Positions 5,290 through 5,791 of a stretch of DNA of 5,791 nucleotides are shown here, piece after piece (the stretch's first letter is position 1; each line of letters opens with the position of its first letter). The position numbers and the translations under genes were made by a program. Source of the stretch: UBA2197 sp034370465. GTDB lineage: Bacteria; Desulfobacterota; Desulfuromonadia; Desulfuromonadales; UBA2197. Below the pieces are notes generated by a model, which was not told the DNA's origin, searched no databases, and saw nothing but the letters and a program-made list of their open reading frames with translations. The stretch lies in NCBI GenBank assembly GCA_034370465.1, contig JAXMLA010000290.1:1-5791 (forward strand), read 5' to 3'.

Positions 5290-5791
5290 ATGTATTCCAT
5301 GGATAATGTCGGGCGCAATACGATTGCAATGGTTCTGGCGGGCGGAAAGGGGGAACGCCTCACTCCACTGACCAACCGGCGTGCCAAACCGAGTGTGGCT
5401 TTTGGCGGTAAATACAAGATTATCGATTTTGTCCTTTCCAACCTCTTTAATTCCGGGCTGAAAAAGGTTTATATCCTCACTCAGTATCGCGCTTATTCCT
5501 TGAATAAGCATATTCGCGAGTCCTGGGGAAAATGGACCGGTCTCGGTGAATTTTATGTCGCCATTTCGCCGGAGACGAGCAGTGAAAGTGAAGAATGGTT
5601 CCGGGGAACGGCCGACGCCATCCTCCAGTATCTGCGCTTTGTCGAATCCTCCGACGCCGATTATGTGGCGATATTCGGTGGCGATCACATTTACAAGATG
5701 GATATCGCGCAAATGATCCATTTCCACCGGATGAATCGGGCGGATTTGACCATCGCCGCCCTGGAAGTCCCGGTGGAGGATGCGGACCGTT
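5290..5791 (+). CDS. glgC: glucose-1-phosphate adenylyltransferase (ADP-glucose pyrophosphorylase), N-terminal part
   Basis: GlgC makes ADP-glucose and pyrophosphate from glucose-1-phosphate and ATP, the committed step of bacterial glycogen synthesis. The first 167 codons are present, about 40% of the usual 410-430; the rest lies beyond the window. Residues 12-28 begin the nucleotidyltransferase Rossmann fold with the pyrophosphorylase loop LAGGKGERLTPLT. AKPSVAFGGKYKIIDF follows, then LTQYRAYSLNKHI, the family signature WFRGTADAI at 103-111, and GGDHIYKMD at 130-138, whose Asp132 corresponds to the catalytic Asp142 of E. coli. The Arg in LTNRRAKP aligns with E. coli Lys39, an activator-binding residue, so its allosteric behaviour may differ. 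The motif reads KPSV where KPAV is usual. The start is set by AAGGAGG at 5278-5284. The gene stands alone behind a strong terminator, so it is probably not co-regulated with the segregation genes. Confidence 0.95.
   Translation, partial: MYSMDNVGRNTIAMVLAGGKGERLTPLTNRRAKPSVAFGGKYKIIDFVLSNLFNSGLKKVYILTQYRAYSLNKHIRESWGKWTGLGEFYVAISPETSSESEEWFRGTADAILQYLRFVESSDADYVAIFGGDHIYKMDIAQMIHFHRMNRADLTIAALEVPVEDADR

Noticed and set aside
5248..5727. Minus-strand open frame (159 codons) at the right end
   Set aside because: It is opposite glgC, whose plus-strand frame has a strong ribosome binding site and several signatures.

Overview
The window is a gene-dense, all plus-strand stretch of a bacterial chromosome from the conserved region that often lies near the replication origin. 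The order is mnmE (3' end only), a parS site, mnmG, rsmG, parA, parB, a bactofilin gene, a strong intrinsic terminator, and the 5' part of glgC. Moderately high GC, GC-rich third codon positions, the mnmE-mnmG-rsmG-parA-parB order and a bactofilin directly behind parB suggest a deltaproteobacterium, perhaps of the Desulfuromonas/Geobacter type. That placement is inferred from gene order and protein flavour; no rRNA or other marker is present to fix it.

Positions 1-2998 carry tRNA and rRNA modification genes. MnmE and MnmG form the complex that installs the (carboxymethyl)aminomethyl group on U34 of certain tRNAs, and RsmG makes m7G in 16S rRNA. The 73-bp gap between mnmE and mnmG holds a near-perfect parS site (268-283), so part of the chromosome-segregation machinery sits inside the tRNA-modification cluster. 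The 132-bp gap between mnmG and rsmG holds a weak terminator-like hairpin and a weak promoter candidate.

Positions 3060-5138 form a segregation/cytoskeleton block. parA and parB overlap by four bases (ATGA), and a bactofilin gene follows after 37 bp with a strong ribosome binding site. ParA (ATPase), ParB (CTP-dependent DNA clamp) and parS make a complete ParABS system within the window. The bactofilin is a plausible scaffold partner, because in Myxococcus xanthus bactofilins organise ParABS complexes; that link is an inference here. A GC-rich hairpin with six T's (5161-5198) ends this transcription unit.

Positions 5199-5791 hold a possible promoter, a strong Shine-Dalgarno and the first 167 codons of glgC (ADP-glucose pyrophosphorylase, glycogen synthesis), cut by the window end. 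No tRNA, rRNA, CRISPR, insertion sequence, prophage or obvious foreign gene was seen. All genes belong to known families; the points most worth a second look are the parS placement and the parAB-bactofilin linkage.
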